Shown: one piece after another, positions 8,410 through 17,327 of the stretch
Layout: the number at the start of each line of letters is the position of its first letter
How positions within the stretch are numbered: position 1 is the stretch's first letter
Source: Bradyrhizobiaceae bacterium Ga0074131
Lineage (GTDB): Bacteria; Pseudomonadota; Alphaproteobacteria; Rhizobiales; Xanthobacteraceae
Assembly (NCBI GenBank): GCA_001464035.1
Contig: LNEC01000006.1
Span: 248,001-312,000, forward strand
Direction: 5' to 3'
DNA: 64,000 nt
The notes under the pieces: model-generated
What the model saw: only the letters and a program-made list of their open reading frames with translations
Database searches by the model: none
Told to the model about the DNA's origin: nothing
Position numbers and translations under genes: made by a program

Positions 8410-10725
8410 ATGAATGTCATCACAAATCCGGGCAAGCTTCGCGGCATCGAACGCCGCGTCCAGGTCGAAAAAATTTCCCGCCGCGGCATTCTCAAGGGCC
8501 TCGGCATCGCGGGCGGATTCGTGCTGGCCGCGCCGGTGATGACGCGCCAGGCGTTCGCGTATAAGACCGGTGCCGGCGATATGCCGCACGGCACCGTAGC
8601 CGATCCGCGCGTGTTCGTCGCAATCGCATCCGACGGCACGGTGACGATCGTGGCGCATCGTGCCGAAATGGGAACGGGTGTGCGGACCAGCCTGCCGATG
8701 ATCGTGGCCGAGGAAATGGAGGCCGATTGGTCGCGTGTGAAGGTGCAGCAGGCGCACGGTGACGAGGTCAGGTTCGGCAATCAGGATACCGACGGATCGC
8801 GCAGCACCCGGCATTATTTGCTGCCGATGCGGCAGATCGGGGCATCGGCGCGCGCCATGCTCGAAGCCGCGGCCGCCAAGCGCTGGGGTGTGCCGGCAGC
8901 CGAGGTCAAGGCGGTAAACCACGAGGTGGTTCATTCCGCGACCAGCCGCCGTCTCGGGTTCGGCGAACTCGCCGCGGATGCGGCGAAGGAACCGGTGCCG
9001 AACGTCGAGGGACTGAAGCTCAAGAATCCGAAAGATTTCCGCTATCTCGGCAAGGGCCAGATCGGCATCGTCGACCTTCGCGATATCACCGTCGGCGCCG
9101 CGCAATATGGTGGCGATGTCACCCTGCCCGGCACCAAGTATGCCGTGATCGCACGCCCGCCAGTGACGGGGGGCAAGCTGAAATCGTTCGACGCAACCGA
9201 CGCGATGAAGGTTTCCGGCGTCGAGAAGGTGATGGAGGTGCAGGGTTGGCCGTGGCCGTCCAAGTTCCAGCCGGTCGGTGGCGTCGCGGTGATCGCCCGC
9301 AATACCGGGGCTGCCATCAAGGGACGCGATGCGCTGAAGATCGTCTGGGATGACGGCGCCAACGGCAAATATGAATCAACCGCCTACCGGACCCAGATCG
9401 AGGAAGCTGCGCGCAAGCCGGGGCTGGTCGTGCGCAAGGAGGGCGACGTCGACGCCGCCCTGAAAGGCGCCGACAAGGTCATTGTCGGGGAATACTACCT
9501 GCCTCACCTCGCCCATGTCGCCATGGAGCCGCCCGTGGCGCTTGCCAACGTCAAGGACGGCAGGTGCGAAATATGGGCGCCGGTGCAAAGTCCCGGCGGA
9601 ACGCGGGAAGACGTCGCCAAGACGCTCGGGATTCCCCAGGAGAACGTGACCGTCAACGTCACGCTGCTCGGCGGCGGCTTCGGGCGCAAATCGAAATGCG
9701 ACTTTGCAATCGAGGCGGCGCTGCTTTCGAAGGCGATCGGTGCGCCGGTGAAGGTGCAATGGACCCGGGAAGATGACATCCGCAACGGCTTTCTCCACAC
9801 CGTGTCGGCCGAGCGTATCGAAGCCGGCCTCGACAAGAGCGGCAAGGTGGTGGCCTGGCGCCACCGCAGCGTCGCGCCGAGCATCGCCTCGACCTTTGCC
9901 CCCAATGCCGTGCACCAGGCGCCGTTCGAGCTCGGCATGGGGCTTATCGACATGCCGTTCGAGATTGCCAACATCCAGTGCGAGAACCCCGAAGCCGCTG
10001 CGCATACGCGCACGGGCTGGTTCCGCGCGGTGTCGAATATCCCGCGCGCATTCGCGGTCCAATCGATGGTGGGCGAACTCGCCCATGCCACCAAACGCGA
10101 TCAAAAGGACATGCTGCTGGAGCTGATCGGCTCGCCGCGGATCGTCAAGCTCGACTCGGTGAAGGACCCCTGGAACTACGGCGAGCCCTACGACAGCTAT
10201 CCGATCGACACGGCGCGGCTGCGCCGCGTGGTCGAGGTTGTCGCGGACAAAGGCGGCTGGGGACGGGCCATGCCCAAGGGACACGGCCTCGGCATTGCCG
10301 CGCATCGCAGCTTCGTCAGCTACATCGCGACAATCGTCGAAGTATCGGTTGGCGCGAAGGGCCAGCTGGTCGTCCACCGGGTCGATACCGCGATCGACTG
10401 CGGCACCTTCGTCAATCCGGAGCGGATCGAGTCGCAGATCGAGGGCGCGGCGATCATGGGCCTCAGTCTCGCCAAGTACGGCGAAATCACCTTCAAGGAT
10501 GGCAAGGTCCAGCAGGGCAATTTCGACGATTTCCCGGTGATCCGGATGGACGAGGCGCCTCTTATCACCCACGTGCACATCGTGCCCGCCGATGCCGATG
10601 CGCCGCCCAGCGGCGTCGGCGAACCCGGCGTGCCTCCGTTCGCTCCGGCCCTGATCAACGCCATCTTCGCGGCGACCGGCAAGCGGATCCGGGCATTGCC
10701 GATCGGCAAGCAGCTCGAAACTTAA
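8410..10725 (+). CDS. iorB: Molybdopterin-binding subunit of an isoquinoline 1-oxidoreductase-like hydroxylase
   Basis: This is the large catalytic subunit, 771 residues, binding the molybdopterin cytosine dinucleotide cofactor. A twin-arginine signal (SRRGILKG, then a hydrophobic stretch ending in A-F-A, about 18-50) indicates Tat export of the folded complex, probably carrying IorA along. A G-G-G-F-G-R motif typical of the molybdopterin pocket lies near residue 420, and a GVGEPGVPPFAPA segment near 738 contains the conserved active-site glutamate. The two-subunit architecture without an FAD subunit matches IorAB and related membrane-linked dehydrogenases. Substrate is uncertain. Confidence 0.9.
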   Translation: MNVITNPGKLRGIERRVQVEKISRRGILKGLGIAGGFVLAAPVMTRQAFAYKTGAGDMPHGTVADPRVFVAIASDGTVTIVAHRAEMGTGVRTSLPMIVAEEMEADWSRVKVQQAHGDEVRFGNQDTDGSRSTRHYLLPMRQIGASARAMLEAAAAKRWGVPAAEVKAVNHEVVHSATSRRLGFGELAADAAKEPVPNVEGLKLKNPKDFRYLGKGQIGIVDLRDITVGAAQYGGDVTLPGTKYAVIARPPVTGGKLKSFDATDAMKVSGVEKVMEVQGWPWPSKFQPVGGVAVIARNTGAAIKGRDALKIVWDDGANGKYESTAYRTQIEEAARKPGLVVRKEGDVDAALKGADKVIVGEYYLPHLAHVAMEPPVALANVKDGRCEIWAPVQSPGGTREDVAKTLGIPQENVTVNVTLLGGGFGRKSKCDFAIEAALLSKAIGAPVKVQWTREDDIRNGFLHTVSAERIEAGLDKSGKVVAWRHRSVAPSIASTFAPNAVHQAPFELGMGLIDMPFEIANIQCENPEAAAHTRTGWFRAVSNIPRAFAVQSMVGELAHATKRDQKDMLLELIGSPRIVKLDSVKDPWNYGEPYDSYPIDTARLRRVVEVVADKGGWGRAMPKGHGLGIAAHRSFVSYIATIVEVSVGAKGQLVVHRVDTAIDCGTFVNPERIESQIEGAAIMGLSLAKYGEITFKDGKVQQGNFDDFPVIRMDEAPLITHVHIVPADADAPPSGVGEPGVPPFAPALINAIFAATGKRIRALPIGKQLET

Positions 10726-10766
10726 CGCGGGCTCGAACGTTTTGCTTCTTTCAAGGGAGCAAAACG

Positions 10767-11027
10767 ATGAACAAGGGAATGACGACGCTCGCGGCGTTGC
10801 TGTCGGGCGTCATGGTATGCAATGTCCCGCCGGCGACCGCCCAGGTCAGCCCGCCACCCGACGCCACCGCCACGCGTCCGGCGAAAACACCGCCGGGGCA
10901 AACTTCCCTGCCCAACGACGCCGCGCCGGCCACCACAAGCCAGCCAACCGGCGCGACCAACCAGGATGCGACCATCAAGAAAATGAATGAGGACGAAAAG
11001 CAGAAGGTCGACACCAAGGGCAAGTAG
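10767..11027 (+). CDS. Small exported proline/threonine-rich protein, function unknown
   Basis: This is a protein of 86 residues with an excellent ribosome-binding site (AAGGGAG, six bases before ATG 10767). A signal peptide with cleavage after T-A-Q (about residue 26) is followed by a Pro/Thr/Ala-rich low-complexity segment and a charged lysine-rich tail (KKMNEDEKQKVDTKGK). No domain is recognised. It lies 41 bp after iorB and may be co-transcribed, but its composition suggests a generic periplasmic protein rather than an enzyme subunit. Confidence 0.6.
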   Translation: MNKGMTTLAALLSGVMVCNVPPATAQVSPPPDATATRPAKTPPGQTSLPNDAAPATTSQPTGATNQDATIKKMNEDEKQKVDTKGK

Positions 11028-11100
11028 GGAGCGGTGAGGCGGCCGGGCCGGCCCTCCGGCTCGTTGCGCGCAGGGAACAGAATATCGGCAGGCGCTCCGT

Positions 11101-11316
11101 CTACGGGCGCATGAACATGAAATCCGTCCCGGGATCGCAGTTGTCGGCGACGAAGCGAAGCTCCGACTGGACGTCGGAGACGCTCCTGTTCTGGAGATAT
11201 CTGGCGACGACGAGGCCCAGCAGCGACCGGCAGACGCTGTCATCGCCCATTCCGGCGGCTTCCACTTCGGCGATGGCCGCTGAGAAATGACGCTTCGCGA
11301 TCTCGGCTGCGGACAT
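11101..11316 (-). CDS. Small hypothetical protein, probably helical
   Basis: This is a protein of 71 residues starting at ATG 11316, directly behind a strong AAGGAG site with eight-base spacing. A longer frame to 11436 lacks such a site. The sequence is mostly helical with two cysteines (SVCRSLL and ADNCDPG) and no signal peptide. I do not recognise the family. It is convergent with the small exported gene and divergent from the amidase. Confidence 0.6.
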   Translation of the reverse strand: MSAAEIAKRHFSAAIAEVEAAGMGDDSVCRSLLGLVVARYLQNRSVSDVQSELRFVADNCDPGTDFMFMRP

Positions 11317-11521
11317 CCCGGTTTCTCCTTTTTGTCCTTGTCTCATCAAAGCCCCGAACGTGGCTTGATCTGCGTCAGAAAGCTCGCGCGCCTCGTGCTG
11401 ACATAGCTCCCGTTGCATCCGCTTTGCGCAGCACATTCACCCTATTCGACGACATCCTCGGTTTGTTGACTTGCCGCGCCGCGAAACTAAGGTGGCGCCG
11501 CACCGGGGGGAAAATGGTCGC

Positions 11522-12997
11522 ATGACGTTGCCGATGAGCTGGAGCGAATGGGCGCAGCACGACGGTGTGGCGCTGGCGGCGCGCGTCAGGAAGGGCGAAC
11601 TGACCGCCGGGGAATTGGCAGGTCAGGCGGCCGAGGCAATCACCAGGGTCGACGCCGCGCTGTCGGGCGTGGTCGAGGTCTTCGAGGACGCGGTTCTGGA
11701 TCCGGCCAAGGGCGGTACCAACCTCGCCGGGCCCCTCGCCGGCCTGCCGTTCCTGATGAAGGATCTGGGCCCGACGATGAAGGGCCGCTTGCAGGAAATG
11801 GGCTCGCTGCTGATGCGCGGCAATCGCGCCGGCGCCGACACGTTCCTGACCGCGAAGATGCGCGAGGCGGGACTTAACCTGATCGGCCGGACCACCACGC
11901 CGGAGTTCGGCGTTTGCAGTTCGGCAGACAATCCCGCCGTCTACGTAACCCGCAACCCGTGGAACACGGACTACACGACGTGCGGATCATCAGCCGGCAG
12001 CGCCGCCATGGTCGCAGCGGGCGTTGTACCGATCGCGCATTCAACTGACGGCGGAGGCTCGATCCGCATTCCGGCCGGGGTCAACGGCAACATCGGCCTG
12101 AAGGTTTCACGGGGAGTATTCTCCCTCGCACCGCACCTGTCGGATTTGACGGGGCTGGTATCGATCCAGGGCTGCCAGTCGCGTTCGGTGCGCGATACCG
12201 CTGTTTTCGTGGATGCGTGCCGGGGTCCTGCACCAGGCGAATTGATGCCGTTCTGGACCTCACCGGAGCCTTATGTGCACATGATCAAGCGTGATCCGGG
12301 ACCGCTCAAGATCGCGCTCTCGCATCAATGGGGCGACTATCGGGCCACACCGCAGATCGCATCGCAGCTCGAAAGAGTCGGGCGGTTCCTCGAAGGCCTT
12401 GGCCATCGCGTCGATTACGCATTGCCCGCTGTCGATTATCGCGCAGCCTTTGACGCCCAGACAACCTGCTACATCAGCAATTTTGCGGTCGTCATCGGCA
12501 ACCTGCTGGCGGCACGCGGGCTGGACAGGCCGCCGGCGGATCTTGTCGAGCCTGTCAACATACGGATCTGGGAAACTGGCCGGCACACATCGTTTGCCGA
12601 GCGGGCGCGCATGCAGGCGGTCTTCAACACGACCTCCCGCGGCTTTGGCGCGTTTTTCGAGGAGTGGGATATCATCCTGACGCCGATCACCGCGCTGCCG
12701 ACACCGAAAGTCGGCACCCGCGAATACTTGACGATATCGGACAATCCATCGGTTCTGGATTGGTTCAGCAACCTGTGGCGCAACTTCGCCTTCACGCCGC
12801 TCGCCAATTTGTGCGGGATTCCCGCGATCTCGCTGCCGCTGGCGGAACATGAGAATGGGCTGCCGCTCGGCATTCAAGCCCAGGCCAGGCAGGCCAATGA
12901 TGGGCTGCTGCTTCAGCTCGCGGCACAGATCGAGCGGGCCGTCGGCGGGAAGTGGAATTCCGGACGGACTCCCAGGGTGCATGTCGCGAAGGGCTGA
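11522..12997 (+). CDS. Amidase (amidase-signature family)
   Basis: This cytoplasmic amidase has 491 residues and the Ser-cisSer-Lys catalytic triad. The lysine is K80 in PFLMKDLG, the cis-serine lies in C-G-S-S-A-G-S (about 154-160), and the nucleophile is S180 in GGGSIRIPA. Members hydrolyse amides such as acyl amides, indoleacetamide or aryl amides; substrate specificity is not readable here. The glycine-rich signature is slightly altered (CGSSAGS in place of the common GGSSGGS), as in the AmiE/GatA-like amidases of rhizobia. ATG 11522 follows a G-rich stretch. The next gene, a thioesterase, lies 55 bp downstream on the same strand. Confidence 0.92.
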   Translation: MTLPMSWSEWAQHDGVALAARVRKGELTAGELAGQAAEAITRVDAALSGVVEVFEDAVLDPAKGGTNLAGPLAGLPFLMKDLGPTMKGRLQEMGSLLMRGNRAGADTFLTAKMREAGLNLIGRTTTPEFGVCSSADNPAVYVTRNPWNTDYTTCGSSAGSAAMVAAGVVPIAHSTDGGGSIRIPAGVNGNIGLKVSRGVFSLAPHLSDLTGLVSIQGCQSRSVRDTAVFVDACRGPAPGELMPFWTSPEPYVHMIKRDPGPLKIALSHQWGDYRATPQIASQLERVGRFLEGLGHRVDYALPAVDYRAAFDAQTTCYISNFAVVIGNLLAARGLDRPPADLVEPVNIRIWETGRHTSFAERARMQAVFNTTSRGFGAFFEEWDIILTPITALPTPKVGTREYLTISDNPSVLDWFSNLWRNFAFTPLANLCGIPAISLPLAEHENGLPLGIQAQARQANDGLLLQLAAQIERAVGGKWNSGRTPRVHVAKG

Positions 12998-13052
12998 ACG
13001 AGCGAGGCGTTCTGCCTTTTGCTCACCGCGCAATATGGTCTAGAACGTCGGC

Positions 13053-13967
13053 ATGCCCGGGACATCGATGATGAACACGCCGCTGCCGTTTGACCTGCTA
13101 ACGGAAGCCATCAGGGCTCGCCGCTCGGTCTATGGTTACATCAGCGGACTTCGGCTCGACCGCGCCGCGCCGGGGGAAGCCTGGTCGAGCCTGCCCTATC
13201 GTCCCGTCTTCGTCGGCGACACAGAAACAGGCGTCCTTCACGGCGGCGTCGTGACCGCCATGCTGGACGAGAGCTGCGGCATGGCGGTCCAGCTTGCGCT
13301 CGATGGTACGCGCGCGATCGCCACGCTCGACCTGCGTATCGACTATCAGAGGCCCGCAACCCCGGGCCTCGAGATCAAAGCGCATTCCTTCTGCTATCGC
13401 GTCACCCGGTCGATCGCGTTCGTGCGATCGACCGCCTACCAGGAATCCGAGGACGATCCGGTCGCCACGGCGACGGCCTGCTTCATGATCGGTGCGAACC
13501 GGACCAACATGTTGACGGACCGGCCGATGGAGGATCGCGCCATGCCGACGCTGGATGCGCCGGACGATCCGGCGGGCCCCTTCGCCAACAGCCCGTTCGC
13601 GCGCTGTCTTGGCATCCGCATCGGCGGGGATGGCACGCTGGTGATGCCTTTCTCGCCAAGGATCATCGGCAACCCGATCCTGCCCGCCATCCATGGCGGC
13701 ATGACCGGCGCCTTCCTCGAAACCACCGCGATCGTGGGCGTGACGCGCGAACTCGGCGTGTCGCCGCCGAAGCCGATCGGCCTGACCGTCAATTACCTTC
13801 GCTCGGGCCGCGCTCTTGATAGCTATGCCAACGTGTCGATCGTCAAGCAGGGCCGGCGCATCGTCGCCTTCGAGGCACAGGCCTGGCAGGACGACCGGGC
13901 GAGGCCCATCGCCTCGGCGTTCGGTCACTTCATGCTGAAGCAAAAACCGGGCGTGGACGAGGAATAG
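13053..13967 (+). CDS. Double-hotdog PaaI-family thioesterase
   Basis: This is a protein of 304 residues built from two consecutive hotdog domains of the PaaI/acyl-CoA thioesterase type. Each has the H-G-G motif: VLHGGVVTAMLDE in the first (near residue 67) and AIHGGMTGAFLE in the second (near 213). Tandem hotdog proteins hydrolyse acyl-CoA thioesters in fatty or aromatic acid catabolism. The start is ambiguous between 13053, 13068 and 13071. The SDR dehydrogenase starts 18 bp after the stop with its own AGGAG site, so the pair probably form an operon acting on an acyl-CoA-derived substrate. Confidence 0.85.
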   Translation: MPGTSMMNTPLPFDLLTEAIRARRSVYGYISGLRLDRAAPGEAWSSLPYRPVFVGDTETGVLHGGVVTAMLDESCGMAVQLALDGTRAIATLDLRIDYQRPATPGLEIKAHSFCYRVTRSIAFVRSTAYQESEDDPVATATACFMIGANRTNMLTDRPMEDRAMPTLDAPDDPAGPFANSPFARCLGIRIGGDGTLVMPFSPRIIGNPILPAIHGGMTGAFLETTAIVGVTRELGVSPPKPIGLTVNYLRSGRALDSYANVSIVKQGRRIVAFEAQAWQDDRARPIASAFGHFMLKQKPGVDEE

Positions 13968-13985
13968 GACAGGAGAAAACAGCAT

Positions 13986-14756
13986 ATGGCAGGCATTCTC
14001 GACCGCAAGGTGGCGCTGGTGACCGGTGGGGCCTCGGGCATCGGGCGGGCGACCGCGCTGGCGATGTCGCGCGAAGGCGCGCGCGTGGCGGTGGCCGACC
14101 GCACCGAGGAGCGCGCGACCGCAACCGTCGCCTTGATCAACGCCGCCGGCGGCCAGGCGATTGCCATCGGTGGCGACGTCACAAAAGAGGACCATGTGGC
14201 CGCGATGGTGGCGCGCACGGTGGCCGCCTATGGGCGGATCGACTGCGCGTTCAACAATGCGGGCGTCGCGGGAGGATCCGTCGGGCCGGGGCGTCAGCGG
14301 CTGCACGAACTCAGCCAGGCCTCGTTCGACGCCATGCTGGCTATCAATCTCACCGGCGTCTTCCTGTGCATGAAGCACGAGATCGCGCAAATGCTGGGAC
14401 AAGGCGGCGGCGGAGCCATCGTAAATACCGCCTCGATCGCCGGCCTGATCGGTCTGGCGACATCAGGGCATTACGTGGCGGCGAAACACGGCGTGGTGGG
14501 ACTGACCAAGACCGCGGCGATCGAATACGCGCAGGACGGCATCCGCGTGAACTGCGTCAATCCCGGCTACGTCACCACCCCGATGACCGAGGAAGTGGTG
14601 CAAACGCGCCTCGATGCGGTGATGGCGAAGGTGCCGATGAACCGCATGGGGGTGCCCGACGAGATCGCGGAGGCCGTGGTCTGGATGTGTTCCGACAAGG
14701 CGTCGTTCATGACGGGCGCGTCGCAGGTCGTCGACGGCGGATATTACGCGGCGTAG
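13986..14756 (+). CDS. SDR-family NAD(P)-dependent oxidoreductase
   Basis: This is a classical short-chain dehydrogenase of 256 residues. The nucleotide-binding motif T-G-G-x-S-G-I-G lies near residues 12-19, NNAG near 92, and the catalytic Y163-x3-K167 follows a conserved serine. ASQVVDGGYYAA at the end is the usual C-terminal segment. Aspartate after the second beta strand (VADRTEE) suggests preference for NAD over NADP. AGGAG lies upstream of ATG 13986. It is paired with the thioesterase gene; the substrate is unknown. Confidence 0.92.
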   Translation: MAGILDRKVALVTGGASGIGRATALAMSREGARVAVADRTEERATATVALINAAGGQAIAIGGDVTKEDHVAAMVARTVAAYGRIDCAFNNAGVAGGSVGPGRQRLHELSQASFDAMLAINLTGVFLCMKHEIAQMLGQGGGGAIVNTASIAGLIGLATSGHYVAAKHGVVGLTKTAAIEYAQDGIRVNCVNPGYVTTPMTEEVVQTRLDAVMAKVPMNRMGVPDEIAEAVVWMCSDKASFMTGASQVVDGGYYAA

Positions 14757-14769
14757 AGCGTTATCGCGC

Positions 14770-15549
14770 TCAGCCCTTCACCGTGACCGCTTGCCCGATC
14801 GCCGGCCGCGCCGCGACCGGCGGATTGGCGGTTTGCGCGGCGAGTTCGCCGATCAGGCGATCGACATCGGCCGCGATGCTGTCGGGCGCCTGGATCACCA
14901 GCCGCTCCAGCGCCCAGCGATAGGACGAAATCCGCCGCTCCAGGCTCTGCTGGACCCACTGCACGATCAGCGCGTTCTCTTCCATCCGCGCGACCGCGTC
15001 GTCGCGCTCGCGCGGCGACAGTTCCGAGACCAGCCTGAGACTGGCGTTGCGCTTCCGGTCGAGTTCGAGGACCCGCGCGGCCGAGGCGAAAAACGGCTCG
15101 AAGCGGGTGATGTCGTTGCGCACATGGTCCATCAGCACGGCATAACGCGAGGTGTGCGAGCGGTGCGGCTCGTCGATCAGCAACCGTCCATAGGCGGTGC
15201 GGTCGAAAACCACCGCCTGCCGCCACGGCGACGGCAGCGGCTTGTAATCGCCGAACACACTCTTCCAGGCGGGGCGCGAATGCGGCGGCTCGATCAGGGG
15301 ATACGCATAATCGCGCAGCTGCCGCTCGCCGTCGGTGAGCTGGAACTGCGACGCCCTGAGGCCGACGCTTGCCGTGGCTTCGGCGCCGAGCCAGCGATGC
15401 ATGTCGTCGTTGCGCACATCCTGGCGGGTGCGGCCGAAGTCGCCGCCGCTGCAGCCGCCGAGGGCTGCACCGAGCAGCAACGGCATCAGGAGCGGCGACG
15501 AGCGCCGGGCCTGCGATCGGGTCCGGATCGGAAGACGCGTCTCCGGCAT
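14770..15549 (-). CDS. Probable outer-membrane-facing lipoprotein, function unknown
   Basis: This is a protein of 259 residues with a basic N-terminus and a lipobox L-G-G-C (C33) after a hydrophobic stretch, so it is processed as a lipoprotein. The mature part is largely helical, with many Arg/Glu heptad-like runs (for example in the ELSPRERDDAVARME region), and ends in a proline/alanine-rich tail. I do not recognise a named domain. The start at ATG 15549 is preferred over a longer upstream frame because AGGA precedes it. The small MGTIIEFP protein gene lies 16 bp upstream on the same strand, so they form an operon. Confidence 0.8.
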   Translation of the reverse strand: MPETRLPIRTRSQARRSSPLLMPLLLGAALGGCSGGDFGRTRQDVRNDDMHRWLGAEATASVGLRASQFQLTDGERQLRDYAYPLIEPPHSRPAWKSVFGDYKPLPSPWRQAVVFDRTAYGRLLIDEPHRSHTSRYAVLMDHVRNDITRFEPFFASAARVLELDRKRNASLRLVSELSPRERDDAVARMEENALIVQWVQQSLERRISSYRWALERLVIQAPDSIAADVDRLIGELAAQTANPPVAARPAIGQAVTVKG

Positions 15550-15565
15550 CTTGAAATGTCCTGCG

Positions 15566-15763
15566 TCAGCGCCGACGGCGACGGCGGCCGGGGGCGGCCC
15601 CCTCCTCCGGTCCGCTGCCACCGCTGGTTTCATCGGTGTTGCGCTCGATCCGGACGGCGGGAAGGATCAGAATGGTTGCCGCGCCCACCCGTGCAGCGCC
15701 ATCGATGGTTGAGCCCAGCCGCCGCGAAGCCGCATCCGCCGGAAATTCAATGATGGTGCCCAT
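15566..15763 (-). CDS. Small MGTIIEFP-type protein with poly-arginine tail
   Basis: This is a protein of 65 residues beginning MGTIIEFPAD. A short hydrophobic segment (GAATILILPAVRI) follows, then an acidic glycine-rich linker and a terminal run of six arginines. The start at ATG 15763 has GAGAGAG upstream. Similar short proteins beginning with this motif occur in rhizobia, but no function is known to me. It precedes the lipoprotein gene by 16 bp and faces the CtrA boxes at 15835-15935, which could serve it as well as the DUF2336 gene. Confidence 0.7.
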   Translation of the reverse strand: MGTIIEFPADAASRRLGSTIDGAARVGAATILILPAVRIERNTDETSGGSGPEEGAAPGRRRRRR

Positions 15764-15834
15764 GTTCACTCTCTCTGGTTGCCGCACTGGCACGAGTTCG
15801 CCGGCGACACGCCATCATTAAGAACAGGACGTGG

Positions 15835-15849
15835 TTAACGGCATCTTAA
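15835..15849. promoter_or_regulatory. Perfect CtrA box (TTAA-N7-TTAA), distal
   Basis: TTAA at 15835-15838 and TTAA at 15846-15849 are separated by exactly seven bases, matching the CtrA response-regulator recognition pattern of alphaproteobacteria. It lies between the divergent MGTIIEFP gene and the DUF2336 gene, 71 bp from the former's ATG. Confidence 0.65.
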
Positions 15850-15920
15850 TTTCCGCCGACCTGGCCGCAGCCCGCGGAAACACGTCGAATACCACGGGAA
15901 TCCTTCACCGGTTGTTTTCC

Positions 15921-15935
15921 TTAACGAGCTGTTAA
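15921..15935. promoter_or_regulatory. Perfect CtrA box (TTAA-N7-TTAA), proximal
   Basis: TTAA at 15921-15924 and at 15932-15935 are separated by seven bases, a second full CtrA site, 50 bp before the DUF2336 start. A GANTC (CcrM methylation) site at 15898-15902 lies between the two boxes. At this distance the box would overlap a -35 region and plausibly activates the DUF2336 gene. Confidence 0.7.
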
Positions 15936-15984
15936 AGCAAGCCACGTAACCTGGCGGGAGCATTACTCAGTCGCGTATCTTGAC

Positions 15985-16959
15985 ATGACCAAACCTGCAT
16001 TCTTCCCGGGCTTCGACGGCCTGATGACGCTCTCCCGCCGCGAGGGCGTCGACATCCGCCCCACGCTGCTGCGCGTGCTGACCGATCTCTATGTCCAGAC
16101 CCATGTGCACAGCGACGACGAAGCGCGGCAGTTCGTTGAACTGACCTCCCGCCTGATCGACGAGGTCGACGACACCACGCGCGCGGCGGTGCGGGCGCGT
16201 CTTTCGATCTATCCGGCCACACCGCCGGAGGTCCTGCAGCGGCTTGGGCTGAAGCCGCCAAGTCCCGGGTCGCGCGTGCCGGTCGCCGGTCAAATTCCCG
16301 CAAACCCCCTCGCGACCCCGCCCGTCAAGCCGCCGAGCGAGGCGCAATTGCGGATGGCGTCGAACCTGTCGATGCAACCGAAGGACGCTGCCGAGATCAA
16401 CGACATGTTTTTCGCGGCCAGCGCCGGCGAGCGCACCTTGATCTTGCACAATCTTGCGGAAACCCCGTTGCGGGCTTCCGCGCGGATTCCCGCCACGCGC
16501 GCGGCGCGCGCCGTCGACGCGCTGGAAATGGCGGCCTGGGTCGGCGATATCGAAAACTTCACGCTGGAGCTTGGCGAAACCCTGATCCTGCCGTCACGCG
16601 TCGCAGCCCAGGTGGTCAATGATCCCGGCGGCGAGCCGCTGGCCTGCGCGGCCAGGGCGCTGGACATGCCGGGTCCCGTGTTCGAGCGGGTGACGCTGTT
16701 TCTCAACCCGGAATTTGCCTCGGTGAACTACGTCTATCGGCTGTCGCGCCTGTACGACCGCCTCAGCGAACGCTCCGCCCTGATCATGCTGGCAGCCTGG
16801 CGCGGCTCGACCATGGCGGTGACCCGCGCCAAGTACCGCCCCGTATTTCATGACGATGAACGCCAGCGCGCGCGCGCGGCGTCAGGTCAGGCGCGTCCCG
16901 CCGTGCAGCCGGGCACGGCGCCCGCCGTGCGGACGGGCACCGAACGTTCCGGCCGCTAG
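15985..16959 (+). CDS. DUF2336 domain-containing protein
   Basis: This is a soluble helical protein of 324 residues of the DUF2336 family, which is typical of alphaproteobacteria and built from HEAT-like helical repeats. Visible hallmarks are the LTDLYVQTHVHSDDEARQF segment near residue 33, a central linker rich in Pro, and C-terminal helices before an Arg/Pro-rich disordered tail. No enzymatic motif is present. Its promoter region holds two perfect CtrA boxes, linking it to the cell-cycle or motility regulon. A second, more divergent DUF2336 gene lies at 54032. Confidence 0.85.
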   Translation: MTKPAFFPGFDGLMTLSRREGVDIRPTLLRVLTDLYVQTHVHSDDEARQFVELTSRLIDEVDDTTRAAVRARLSIYPATPPEVLQRLGLKPPSPGSRVPVAGQIPANPLATPPVKPPSEAQLRMASNLSMQPKDAAEINDMFFAASAGERTLILHNLAETPLRASARIPATRAARAVDALEMAAWVGDIENFTLELGETLILPSRVAAQVVNDPGGEPLACAARALDMPGPVFERVTLFLNPEFASVNYVYRLSRLYDRLSERSALIMLAAWRGSTMAVTRAKYRPVFHDDERQRARAASGQARPAVQPGTAPAVRTGTERSGR

Positions 16960-17327
16960 CCCCGCGCCAGATCTAGAAAGTGCCGTCCGGCCCGATCCTC
17001 GGTCTCGACGATCCAGGCGTCGGGATCGAACCTGATTTCCCTGACCAGGCGCTCTTCCACCGCCGCTTCCGGAACGGGCTGCGGCGAGAGCGGCGTAAAG
17101 AAGCGCTCGATCGGCCGGCTGTCGTCATAAACCGTCTGCGGCGCCGGCACGTACAGCATGGCGTTGCCGTCGAGCGTGGCGACTTTGACGAACACCGCGC
17201 CGGCCTCCTCGGCGCCACGGCGGCGCACGGCGCCGAATACGCCCTCGGTCTGGCAGCGCCGCAAATAGGCCGCCACCCATATGGCCGACTTCAAGCGAAT
17301 GTCATAAGTCCTTGATAAATTTCGCAA
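16956..17327 (-). CDS. DUF1491 family protein
   Basis: This is a small soluble protein of about 114-123 residues with the DUF1491 signature: IRLKSAIWVAAYLRRC at the start, RRRGAEEAGAVFVKV near the middle and a conserved RFDPDAWIVE-type segment near the end. The standard frame opens at TTG 17327. The family N-terminus (MRLKS) instead aligns with an ATT codon at 17298-17300, seven bases behind an AAGGA site. The 3' end overlaps the convergent DUF2336 gene by four bases. Function unknown. Confidence 0.82.
   Translation of the reverse strand: MRNLSRTYDIRLKSAIWVAAYLRRCQTEGVFGAVRRRGAEEAGAVFVKVATLDGNAMLYVPAPQTVYDDSRPIERFFTPLSPQPVPEAAVEERLVREIRFDPDAWIVETEDRAGRHFLDLARG

Noticed and set aside
11072..11100. 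GGAAC with a CGTC about 19 bases later, resembling an EcfG promoter
   Set aside because: It points rightward, into the 3' end of a leftward gene, and the spacing is off.
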